Part shown: piece by piece, positions 1 to 5,552 of the stretch
Numbering within the stretch: position 1 is the stretch's first letter
Layout: every line of letters begins with the position of its first letter
Assembly: GCA_030691775.1 (NCBI GenBank)
Contig: JAUYDN010000030.1
Location: 1-6,026, forward strand
Direction of reading: 5' to 3'
Length of the DNA stretch: 6,026 nt
Source of the DNA: Dehalococcoidia bacterium
Lineage (GTDB): Bacteria; Chloroflexota; Dehalococcoidia; Dehalococcoidales; Fen-1064
Program-made: the position numbers and the translations under genes
The notes under the pieces: model-generated
What the model saw: only the letters and a program-made list of their open reading frames with translations
Told to the model about the DNA's origin: nothing
Databases searched by the model: none

Positions 1-327
1 GAGCGCATAGCCGCTGACTGCCGCGATGGTGGGCACGCGGAAGTTATAGATTTTTTCGAACGTCAGGTTGTATCCGAAGTTCCAGAAGGGGAAGGTGTCC
101 TCCGGTTTGAATGCCTGCATTTCGGCGATGTCCATCCCCGCACAGAAGACCTTTTCACCACCTGTAATTATAAGCGCGCCGATTGATTTATCCGCGTCGG
201 CGTCATCCATGCAGGCGGACAGCTCCTTGAGCACCAGTGGGCTGAGCGGGTTACGCTTTTCCGGGCGGTTCAGGGTAATGGTAGCAATGCCTTCGCTCTT
301 TTCGTACTTGACCGTCTGCAGGTCCAT
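1..327 (-). CDS. Enoyl-CoA hydratase/isomerase family protein, N-terminal part (runs off the left edge)
   Basis: Reading the minus strand from an ATG at 327 gives 109 uninterrupted codons to the window edge. The product begins MDLQTVKYEKSEG and looks like the N-terminal half of a crotonase-fold enzyme. Visible family marks are the first strand with NRPEKRNPLS (residues 20-29), the oxyanion-hole segment FCAGMDIAEM (61-70; the family usually has CAGAD or CAGGD) and VPTIAAVSGYAL (98-109), just before the second oxyanion glycines. The catalytic acidic residues lie beyond the edge, so hydratase, isomerase and other crotonase activities cannot be told apart. Such enzymes act on acyl-CoA thioesters in the cytoplasm, typically in beta-oxidation. 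The start is supported by GAGGAGA on the minus strand about 8 nt upstream (around 335-341). It lies 74 bp downstream of the DUF4342 gene on the same strand and could be co-transcribed with it. Confidence 0.9.
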   Translation of the reverse strand, partial: MDLQTVKYEKSEGIATITLNRPEKRNPLSPLVLKELSACMDDADADKSIGALIITGGEKVFCAGMDIAEMQAFKPEDTFPFWNFGYNLTFEKIYNFRVPTIAAVSGYAL

Positions 328-357
328 TTTTCACTCTCCTCGCGAGCCGTTGATTTC

Positions 358-387
358 AGGGTAACACGCTGGGTGAAGGTGAGTCAA
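358..387 (-). promoter_or_regulatory. Weak candidate promoter for the enoyl-CoA hydratase gene
   Basis: In the 74-bp gap upstream of the hydratase gene the minus strand reads TTGACT (382-387), an 18-bp spacer and TACCCT (358-363). The -35 box is good and the -10 box is poor. It would start transcription about 24 nt before the ATG. Co-transcription with the upstream DUF4342 gene is equally possible, because I see no terminator in the gap. Confidence 0.3.
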
Positions 388-401
388 AAGGCGGTGACCC
401 A

Positions 402-662
402 TCAATCTTTAGAGGGTGCGTCTGTCTTTTCCACCTCGATGGTACATTCCGTAACGAGCGCGGCAAATGCCCCCAGCGCCGCCAGAACGGGAGCTATCAT
501 AATGGTCAGCGCCGCCGCCGGTGCCCCGATAGATAAAGGTATTTCCAGCACTGTTTTGCCCTCGTGGATGATTCGCACCTTGCGGATGTTCCCCTCATGG
601 ATGAGCTGTTTCACCTTCTCGACCAGTTGCCCGCCCTTGATGGTGTATTTTTCTGTGGACAT
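402..662 (-). CDS. DUF4342 domain-containing small protein
   Basis: An 86-residue protein of unknown function that matches my memory of the DUF4342 family: a short amphipathic N-terminal half (EKYTIKGGQLVEKVKQLIHEG, then KVRIIHEGKTVLEIPLSIG) followed by a hydrophobic stretch at about residues 41-70 and a polar tail (ECTIEVEKTDAPSKD). The hydrophobic part, with APVLAALGAFAALV, is long enough for one membrane segment or a tight hairpin, so membrane association is plausible but unproven. The frame can be extended upstream to an ATG at 701. The internal ATG at 662 is preferred because MSTEKYTIKGG is where family similarity begins, GGGAG sits about 8 nt before it, and the longer start overlaps the -10 box of a good promoter. 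It lies upstream of the hydratase gene on the same strand and diverges from argF. The molecular role is unknown. Confidence 0.85.
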   Translation of the reverse strand: MSTEKYTIKGGQLVEKVKQLIHEGNIRKVRIIHEGKTVLEIPLSIGAPAAALTIMIAPVLAALGAFAALVTECTIEVEKTDAPSKD

Positions 663-699
663 ATTCACGCTCCCGGGAATATTACCCATGACCCGCACC

Positions 700-728
700 A
701 TTAAAGCAGGTTGGTAGAGAAATGTAAA
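700..728 (-). promoter_or_regulatory. Sigma-70-type promoter of the DUF4342 gene
   Basis: On the minus strand, TTTACA (723-728) and TTTAAT (700-705) are separated by exactly 17 bp. Each matches the housekeeping consensus at five of six positions. The predicted start is near 693, giving a leader of about 31 nt with GGGAG before the ATG at 662. This also argues against a protein start at 701. Confidence 0.65.
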
Positions 729-773
729 GAATCTTATCCTGTTTGTCCATTACTATGAAAATACCCCCATGTT

Positions 774-861
774 GTCATCCTGAGGAGTCTGTACTCCCAA
801 TCCTCCCGAAGAGCCTGCCCCGTACTTGATACGGGGACGACGAAGGATCTCAGGGTGGGGT
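774..861. repeat. Inner repeat of array unit 1 (GTCATCCTGAGG type)
   Basis: Starts GTCATCCTGAGG and ends near GGATCTCAGGGTGG. CCTGAG (779-784) and CTCAGG (849-854) form imperfect terminal inverted repeats. It encloses the CCCCGTA hairpin at 818-836. The layout resembles short palindromic intergenic repeats scattered in many bacterial genomes; the right end is diverged from a full match to the left end. Confidence 0.5.
811..836. repeat. CCCCGTA hairpin module, copy in array unit 1
   Basis: GAGCCTG is followed by a perfect 7-bp stem, CCCCGTA (818-824) and TACGGGG (830-836), around the loop CTTGA. The same 26-bp module recurs at 5553-5578 with two differences that preserve pairing. Related copies in the opposite orientation are at 992-1011 (perfect 7-bp stem) and 1165-1181 (6 bp including one wobble pair). 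Confidence 0.7.
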
Positions 862-980
862 GGAAGGCATTACGCGCGAGTGCAGGGGCTGCCTCCGTAG
901 TGGAAAACGCCGTATTTTCATACATCGGGGTGCGCCACAGACGCATGATAGATTACTATTAAAATAGCCCCACTGCCGTC

Positions 981-1077
981 TGTCATACCAGCCCCGTATC
1001 TGAGTACGGGGTAAACTCCGAACTGGTATCCAGAGAGAGAAAAAGACACTGGATTCCAGATCAAGTCTGGAATGACA
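981..1077. repeat. 97-bp inner element of array unit 2 with terminal inverted repeats
   Basis: The left end TGTCATACCAG (981-991) and right end CTGGAATGACA (1067-1077) are inverted repeats with one mismatch in 11. Inside are a CCCCGTA/TACGGGG hairpin (992-1011), CTGGTATCCAG (1023-1033) and a perfect 8-bp hairpin, ATTCCAGA (1053-1060) with TCTGGAAT (1066-1073). The form is that of a REP-like or MITE-like element, with no coding capacity. Confidence 0.6.
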
Positions 1078-1312
1078 AATTGGGAGTATTTACATACATC
1101 GTGGCGTACCGATGCAAACGGGGCATGATTGATTACGAGGAAAAGGCGACGAAGTCATGATGCCCCCGTATCGAGTATGGGTTCACCGTGAACGGGGCAG
1201 GCTGTGGCAATCTCTGCCATCTGTTACGGTGCGTATATCGCCAAATCAAGATGTAAGGAGAGCCTGAGCATCGCATGGTCGCCGTTACGGTTAAACTCAA
1301 GCTTTCGCCTTA

Positions 1313-1321
1313 TGTTATACT
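1313..1321 (+). promoter_or_regulatory. Extended -10 promoter of argF, probably giving a leaderless message
   Basis: TGT followed by TATACT (1316-1321) is a full TGn extended -10 with five of six matches in the hexamer. Extended -10 promoters do not need a strong -35, and none is evident; TTAAAC at 1291 is at a poor 19-bp spacing. The expected start, about 7-8 nt downstream, is 1328-1329, exactly the ATG chosen for argF. There is no Shine-Dalgarno sequence before that ATG. Confidence 0.5.
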
Positions 1322-1328
1322 TGAATCT

Positions 1329-2249
1329 ATGGGTAAGCTAAAAACAAAGCACCTTCTTTCTATCTCCGACTTCACGCCGGATGAGGTTGAGTCGCTTCTG
1401 GATGACGCCGCCAGGCTCAAAGGCTGCTGGCTGACCACGCTCAAGAACAAAACGCTGGCAATCCTGTTTGAAAAGCCGTCCCTGCGTACCAGGGTAAGTT
1501 TTGAAATGGCGATGCGGCAACTTGGTGGGCAAACCATCTACCTTTCACCGGCGGAGGTGGGGCTGGGACAGCGCGAGTCCGTGGCTGATGTGGCAAGGGT
1601 ACTAGGCAGAATGGTGGATGCCATCGCCTGCCGCACTTTCGCCCAGAAGAACCTGGAGGAGCTGGCAGAGTATTCAGGTATCCCTGTCATCAACGCCCTT
1701 TCCGATTACGAGCACCCCTGCCAGGCGCTCGGCGACCTGCTGACCATCAGAGAGAAGAAGGGCAAGCTCAAAGGGTTAACGCTGGCATTTATCGGGGATG
1801 GGAATAACGTGGCACACAGCCTGATGCTTGCCTGCGCCATGACCGGTATCAATTTCCGCATCGCCTCCCCGAAAGGCTATATGGTGCAGAAGGATGTCCT
1901 CTTAAAAGCACGCCGCTATGCAAAGACAACAGGCGCGGAACTTGTCTGTAACACCGGACCCGTCGAAGCAGTCCAGGATGCCGACATCGTCTATACGGAC
2001 ACCTGGACGAGCATGGGGCAGGAGGCTCAAGCAGAAGTGCGGCGCCGTGTCTTTGCCGGTTACCAGGTGAACAATGAACTGCTGAAAAAAGCCAAACGCG
2101 ATGTCATCGTCATGCATCCCCTCCCCGCCCACCACGGCGAGGAAGTGGCGGAAGGCTTGCTGGATGGTCCGCGCTCCGTGGTCTTTGACCAGGCGGAGAA
2201 CCGCCTGCACGCGCAAAAAGCTCTCCTGGCGAGATTGCTCGGCGAATAG
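1329..2249 (+). CDS. argF: Ornithine carbamoyltransferase
   Basis: Transfers the carbamoyl group of carbamoyl phosphate to ornithine to make citrulline in arginine biosynthesis; cytoplasmic. Counting from 1329 (306 residues, usual family length), the carbamoyl-phosphate site is FEKPSLRTRVSFE (residues 47-59), followed by HPCQ (129-132), the second-domain glycine loop FIGDGNNVAHSL (154-165), the ornithine-binding SMG loop DTWTSMGQE (224-232) and HPLPAHHGEEV (263-273). The last motif normally reads HCLPA, so the active-site cysteine is proline here. The frame is open back to an ATG at 1275 with AAGGAG 14 nt before it. The 18 extra residues have no counterpart I know in the family, so 1329 is preferred, supported by an extended -10 just before it. 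The intact SMG loop favours ornithine over aspartate or acetylornithine as substrate. No other arginine gene is in view. Confidence 0.93.
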   Translation: MGKLKTKHLLSISDFTPDEVESLLDDAARLKGCWLTTLKNKTLAILFEKPSLRTRVSFEMAMRQLGGQTIYLSPAEVGLGQRESVADVARVLGRMVDAIACRTFAQKNLEELAEYSGIPVINALSDYEHPCQALGDLLTIREKKGKLKGLTLAFIGDGNNVAHSLMLACAMTGINFRIASPKGYMVQKDVLLKARRYAKTTGAELVCNTGPVEAVQDADIVYTDTWTSMGQEAQAEVRRRVFAGYQVNNELLKKAKRDVIVMHPLPAHHGEEVAEGLLDGPRSVVFDQAENRLHAQKALLARLLGE

Positions 2250-2308
2250 CCGTTTCATATACCTCCTCTATCTATAGTTCGTGACTATCTGAGGTGTGCC
2301 TGCTAGAA

Positions 2309-3628
2309 GTGAACGCAAGAAAGTCAATTGTCGCCATTATCGGGCGGCAGAACGTGGGAAAATCAACACTGCTCAACCGCCTGGCGCATAAACGCGTGGC
2401 GATTGTGGAAGACATGCCGGGGACGACCCGTGACCGCGTTTTTGCGGATGCAGTCTGGCAGGACAAGGAGTTCACGCTCGTGGATACGGGCGGGCTGGAA
2501 ATCGGTCCGGAAACAGAGCTGGAGCGCGGCGTCCGGGCTCAGGTGAATACTGCAATCCAGGAAGCCGACCTGCTTCTTTATGTGACGGATGTAAAGGACG
2601 GGATAATGCCCACTGATTACGAAATCGCGGATATGCTGAGAAAAACGGAAAAGCCGGTAATCCTGGTGGTGAACAAGACGGACAACGATAAACTGGAGGC
2701 GCAAGCGGTGGAGTTCTACCAGTTGGGACTGGGCGACCCCATCCCCATCAGCGCACACCATGCCCGCGGCACCGGCGAACTGCTGGATAGAATCGTGGAT
2801 ATGCTCCCGGCAATTGAACACATACCGTCCGAACCCCAGATGATGAAGGTGGCGATTGTCGGGCGGCCGAATGTCGGTAAGTCGATGTTGCTCAATACCC
2901 TTCTGGGTCAGGAAAGGAGCATCGTCTCTGAAATGCCGGGCACAACCCGTGACGCAATCGATACCCCTATTGACTTTCAGGGTAAAAGTGTGGTACTAAT
3001 TGACACTGCTGGAATCCGCCGGCGGGGGCAGGTCGAAGTGGGGGTAGAGCGGTACAGCGTACTCCGTGCTTTACGTGCCATCGACCGGTGCGATGTCGCT
3101 CTGCTGGTGCTCGACGCTACAGAGCTTGTTACCGCCCAGGATATGCATGTCGCCGGCTATATACAACAGGCGGAAAAGGGCATCGTCCTGGTCGTCAACA
3201 AATGGGACCTGGTAACGGATAAAAATACCGCCCATTGGGAGGAAACTCTCAGGGCGAATCTGAAATTCGTGGTTTACGCGCCGGTTATGTTTGTCTCGGC
3301 GAAAACGGGGCAAGGGATAGAAGACATATTGCCAGTTTCAGAAAAGGTTTACGCGGAGCGGATAAAGCGTCTTGCGGACGCCGAAGTGCGCAGTGTAGTG
3401 CAACAGGCGCTGGCGGCTCATCCCCCGCCGCGAAGAGGGAGACGGGAGCTGGTTATTAAGGGAGGTACACAAACAGGCATCAGTCCGCCTGCGTTCACCT
3501 TCAGGGTGAATGATGCCAAGCTGATGCACTTCTCCTATCGGCGTTACCTGGAGAACCAGTTGAGACAGGCGTTTGGTTTTGCAGGCACGCCCATCCGTCT
3601 CGAGTTCACCATCGGAGGTGGAAAATGA
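2309..3628 (+). CDS. der: Ribosome biogenesis GTPase Der (EngA), tandem G domains
   Basis: Der is a double GTPase needed for maturation of the 50S ribosomal subunit. Counting from GTG 2309 (439 residues, normal length), the first G domain has GRQNVGKST (12-20), PGTTRD (37-42), DTGG (59-62) and NKTD (122-125). The second has GRPNVGKSM (185-193), PGTTRD (210-215), DTAGIRRRG (233-241) and NKWD (297-300). The C-terminal KH-like domain ends with NDAKLMHFSYRRYLENQLRQ and FGFAGTPIRLEF. The first P-loop has Q where P is usual, outside the essential GK[ST]. The frame is open back to another GTG at 2294. The 2309 start is preferred because it puts the first strand near the N-terminus and leaves GAGGTG (2291-2296) as a distant ribosome site, but the choice is uncertain. 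It lies about 59 bp after argF and overlaps plsY by 4 bp. Confidence 0.95.
   Translation: MNARKSIVAIIGRQNVGKSTLLNRLAHKRVAIVEDMPGTTRDRVFADAVWQDKEFTLVDTGGLEIGPETELERGVRAQVNTAIQEADLLLYVTDVKDGIMPTDYEIADMLRKTEKPVILVVNKTDNDKLEAQAVEFYQLGLGDPIPISAHHARGTGELLDRIVDMLPAIEHIPSEPQMMKVAIVGRPNVGKSMLLNTLLGQERSIVSEMPGTTRDAIDTPIDFQGKSVVLIDTAGIRRRGQVEVGVERYSVLRALRAIDRCDVALLVLDATELVTAQDMHVAGYIQQAEKGIVLVVNKWDLVTDKNTAHWEETLRANLKFVVYAPVMFVSAKTGQGIEDILPVSEKVYAERIKRLADAEVRSVVQQALAAHPPPRRGRRELVIKGGTQTGISPPAFTFRVNDAKLMHFSYRRYLENQLRQAFGFAGTPIRLEFTIGGGK
3614..3620 (+). promoter_or_regulatory. Strong ribosome binding site of plsY inside the end of der
   Basis: GGAGGTG, encoded by the last codons of der, lies 4 nt before the ATG at 3625 (6 nt from the end of GGAGG). 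The ATGA overlap of start and stop suggests translational coupling. This fixes the plsY start against the later in-frame ATGs at 3637 and 3652. Confidence 0.8.
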
Positions 3629-4311
3629 TTGCGACGATGATTGCCAGGTACATGGCTTCGATGACCGTGGCATATTTACTGGGCAGTATTCCCTGGGGAT
3701 TGATACTCGCCAAGAAAATGGCAAAGGTTGATGTGCGCGAGTGGGGTAGTGGCAAGGTAGGCGCCACCAATGTCCTGCGGAGTGCGGGTAAAAAGGCAGC
3801 CATCATCTCTGGCTTGCTGGATGTTCTCAAAGGCTCGGCGGCGGTACTGCTCGCCGGCTTGATTATCGGCAAGACCTACGCGGCAATCGGTGGGTTCGGT
3901 TTTGGTCCTCTGCTTGCCCAGGTACTCGCCGGACTGGCCGCAGTCGCCGGACATAACTGGTCCATTTTCCTCGGTTTCCGCGGCGGTAGCGGCGTGGCGA
4001 CCTTTTTCGGCGGTTGGTTTGCCCTCTTCCCTATGGTCGCCCTGCTCGGCGGCGAGGTGCTTGTTTTGGGCGCGGCATCAACATTGTTTATGTCACTCGG
4101 GTCGATCGCCGGGGTTGTCGGTACGTATGCGGTTGTCGTTCCCCTCACGATTTTCAGCGGACTTCCCATCGAATACCTCGTTTATGCGCTCGTCGGCACC
4201 GGCATGATAATTTACACGCACCGGGGCAACATCCAGCGTCTTCTCGCCGGCAAGGAACTCAAGCTGGGGCAGAAGGTTGACCGGGCGGTTCCTGTTCCCG
4301 TGCAGGAGTAG
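3625..4311 (+). CDS. plsY: Acyl-phosphate:glycerol-3-phosphate acyltransferase PlsY
   Basis: A membrane enzyme that moves the acyl chain from acyl-phosphate to sn-glycerol 3-phosphate, making lysophosphatidic acid, the first step of bacterial phospholipid synthesis. The 228-residue protein is hydrophobic with several membrane segments (about 8-30, 57-81, 85-112, 125-155 and 160-196). Family motifs are GSIPWGLILAK (20-30), GSGKVGATNVLR (41-52, usual form GSGNxGATN), LLDVLKG (64-70), AGHNWSIFLGFRGGSGVAT (108-126, usual form GGKGVAT) and THRGNIQRLLAGKE (198-211, often HRENIxRL). All three motifs are present, but each differs from the common form at one charged or polar position. It lies between der and gpsA; gpsA makes its glycerol-phosphate substrate. 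The partner PlsX is not in this window. Confidence 0.93.
   Translation: MIATMIARYMASMTVAYLLGSIPWGLILAKKMAKVDVREWGSGKVGATNVLRSAGKKAAIISGLLDVLKGSAAVLLAGLIIGKTYAAIGGFGFGPLLAQVLAGLAAVAGHNWSIFLGFRGGSGVATFFGGWFALFPMVALLGGEVLVLGAASTLFMSLGSIAGVVGTYAVVVPLTIFSGLPIEYLVYALVGTGMIIYTHRGNIQRLLAGKELKLGQKVDRAVPVPVQE
4304..4308 (+). promoter_or_regulatory. Ribosome binding site of gpsA
   Basis: AGGAG at the very end of plsY sits 8 nt before the GTG at 4317. It supports a GTG start and tight linkage with plsY. Confidence 0.75.
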
Positions 4312-4316
4312 CTCCG

Positions 4317-5372
4317 GTGCCCAAAATCGCCGTCATCGGCGCAACGACCTGGGGGACCACTCTCGGGGTTATCTGGGCGCAAAGGGGCCATTACGTCCGT
4401 CTGCTTGCGCGTACCGATGAAGAAGCGGAAGACCTCCGCTCCAATAAACTGTACAATCTTCCCCTTCCTTCCGGTAAGTTCCCCACCCGCCTTTCTTTTA
4501 CCGCATCCCCGGAAAAAGCACTCGATGGCGTGAGGGCTGTCGTCCTGGTGGTGCCTGCACAGACAATGCGGCGCAATATCCGGCAGGTACGGCATGGTAT
4601 CACGGGGAAAATGCTCGTGATCAGCGCTTCTAAAGGACTGGAAATCGAGACTGGCAAACGGATGACACAGGTCATTGCCGAAGAGCTTGCCCCCGAATGT
4701 CGCGGTAATGTTTGCGTGCTTTCCGGACCAAACCTGGCAAGGGAAATCCTGGGAGAACACCCGGCGGCGACCGTAATCGCTAATGAAGACCTCGATACAG
4801 CCCGCGCCGCCCAGCGGTTGCTCAATACCAGGCAACTTTGTGTCTATACGAACACGGATGTGGTGGGGGTGGAGCTAGGTGGGGCATTAAAGAACATCAC
4901 TGCGCTGGCGGCGGGTGTGGCGGATGGACTGGGCTATGGCGATAACGCCAAGGCGGCGCTAATGACGCGGGGGTGGGCGGAAATCACGGCTCTGGGCGTG
5001 GCACTGGGGGCGAACCCGCTCACCTTCTCCGGGCTGGCGGGGTTGGGCGACCTGATTGCCACCTGTGCCAGTCCTTTAAGCCGCAACCATCACGTGGGTA
5101 TGGAGCTGGCTAAGGGACGTAAACTGGAAGAAATCACGGACGAGATGGACAACGTGGCGGAGGGGGTGGGGACGACGGTAGCCGCCTACCGGCTGGCGCA
5201 AAAGCTGGGGGTGGGTATGCCCATCACGGATAAGATGTACCGGGTACTGTACGAAGGACTTTCTCCACAAAAAGCCGCCGGGGAGCTACTCGCCGCCGAG
5301 ACCCACCACGAGCTGGAAGGGCGGAAATGGCGGTTAATGCAGGCGGTGAGAAAAAGTAGCGGTAAATCCTAG
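4317..5372 (+). CDS. gpsA: NAD(P)-dependent glycerol-3-phosphate dehydrogenase
   Basis: Reduces dihydroxyacetone phosphate to sn-glycerol 3-phosphate with NAD(P)H in the cytoplasm, providing the backbone for phospholipids. The 351-residue protein starts with a Rossmann fold, MPKIAVIGATTWGTTLG. The usual GAGxWG is GATTWG here, so the second glycine of GxGxxG is threonine (residue 10). Further marks are SASKGLE (103-109), LSGPNLAREI (135-144), ELGGALKNI with the catalytic lysine 192, GYGDNAKAALMTRG with lysine 212, FSGLAGLGDLIATC (237-250), SPLSRNHHVG (252-261), AEGVGTT (281-287) and MPIT (301-304). Length and C-terminus (HELEGRKWRL and a short basic tail) are normal. It starts 5 bp after plsY and likely shares its transcript. 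The TAG stop lies inside the CTAG that begins a MITE-like element. Confidence 0.96.
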   Translation: MPKIAVIGATTWGTTLGVIWAQRGHYVRLLARTDEEAEDLRSNKLYNLPLPSGKFPTRLSFTASPEKALDGVRAVVLVVPAQTMRRNIRQVRHGITGKMLVISASKGLEIETGKRMTQVIAEELAPECRGNVCVLSGPNLAREILGEHPAATVIANEDLDTARAAQRLLNTRQLCVYTNTDVVGVELGGALKNITALAAGVADGLGYGDNAKAALMTRGWAEITALGVALGANPLTFSGLAGLGDLIATCASPLSRNHHVGMELAKGRKLEEITDEMDNVAEGVGTTVAAYRLAQKLGVGMPITDKMYRVLYEGLSPQKAAGELLAAETHHELEGRKWRLMQAVRKSSGKS

Positions 5373-5491
5373 TGTAGTGTCTCCGAAATAACTTGACATT
5401 TACACTTGGAGTGTGGTGCCACGGGCGAAATATGAAAATGATGGTTGCAAAGGGTGGGAAAGCAAGGTGACTGCCAACTTGCACAAGGGAG

Positions 5492-5517
5492 TTGAGAGGG
5501 GCGTCAGCCCCTCTCAA
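5492..5517. repeat. Perfect 11-bp stem hairpin inside the MITE-like element
   Basis: TTGAGAGGGGC (5492-5502) pairs perfectly with GCCCCTCTCAA (5507-5517) around a 4-nt loop GTCA. It lacks a following T-run on either strand, so it is not a classical intrinsic terminator, though it could still slow or end transcription from gpsA. Confidence 0.7.
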
Positions 5518-5526
5518 AATAGTTCT

Positions 5527-5550
5527 GCCCCTTCTCTGCGGAGAAGGGGC
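5527..5550. repeat. Perfect 10-bp stem hairpin inside the MITE-like element
   Basis: GCCCCTTCTC (5527-5536) pairs perfectly with GAGAAGGGGC (5541-5550) around the loop TGCG. It lies 9 nt after the previous hairpin and 2 nt before the CCCCGCA hairpin module. Confidence 0.7.
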
Positions 5551-5552
5551 AA

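Larger units (their letters stand above)
749..1203. repeat. Degenerate tandem array of about 180-203-bp units in the gene-free stretch before argF
   Basis: This stretch has no credible gene. The left arms align: ATTACTATGAAAATACCCCC at 749, ATTACTATTAAAATAGCCCC at 952 and a more diverged ATTACGAGGAAAAGGCGACG at 1132. Each is followed 22-30 bp later by GTCAT (774, 982, 1154). The right arms of the first two units also align: CATACATCGGGGTGCGCC at 919 against CATACATCGTGGCGTACC at 1093, then GCATGATAGATTAC at 943 against GCATGATTGATTAC at 1123. Unit spacings are 203 and 180 bp. The middles differ, but each holds a CCCCGTA-type hairpin. A 12-bp inverted pair (AGCCTGCCCCGT at 812-823, its complement at 1192-1203) spans most of the array. 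The likely nature is stacked copies of a small non-autonomous element. Confidence 0.7.

Noticed and set aside
68..364. 98-codon plus-strand open frame opposite the hydratase gene
   Set aside because: The minus-strand frame has unmistakable crotonase motifs and a good ribosome site; this one is its shadow.
373..717. 114-codon plus-strand open frame opposite the DUF4342 gene
   Set aside because: It is the antisense shadow of the DUF4342 gene, which has a ribosome site, a promoter and family-like sequence.
734..946. 70-codon minus-strand open frame in the repeat region
   Set aside because: It is made entirely of repeat sequence. Its SSTGQAL stretch is just the translation of the CCCCGTA hairpin module and recurs as SAGQAL from the copy near 5560. 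It has no family resemblance.
749..1203. CRISPR array
   Set aside because: There are only two or three units of 180-203 bp with diverged arms, far from the 24-40-bp repeat and spacer layout, and no cas genes are present.
1329..2249. Aspartate, N-acetylornithine or putrescine carbamoyltransferase instead of ArgF
   Set aside because: HPLP raised the question, but the DTWTSMGQE loop, HPCQ context and PAHHGEEV match ornithine enzymes best. A search with characterised members would settle it.
2273..2278. TATAGT as a separate promoter for der
   Set aside because: It has no acceptable -35 at 16-18 bp and no TGn extension. Read-through from argF is just as likely.
5393..5398. TTGACA as an outward promoter within the MITE-like element
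   Set aside because: A consensus -35 is present, but no -10-like hexamer lies 16-19 bp downstream.
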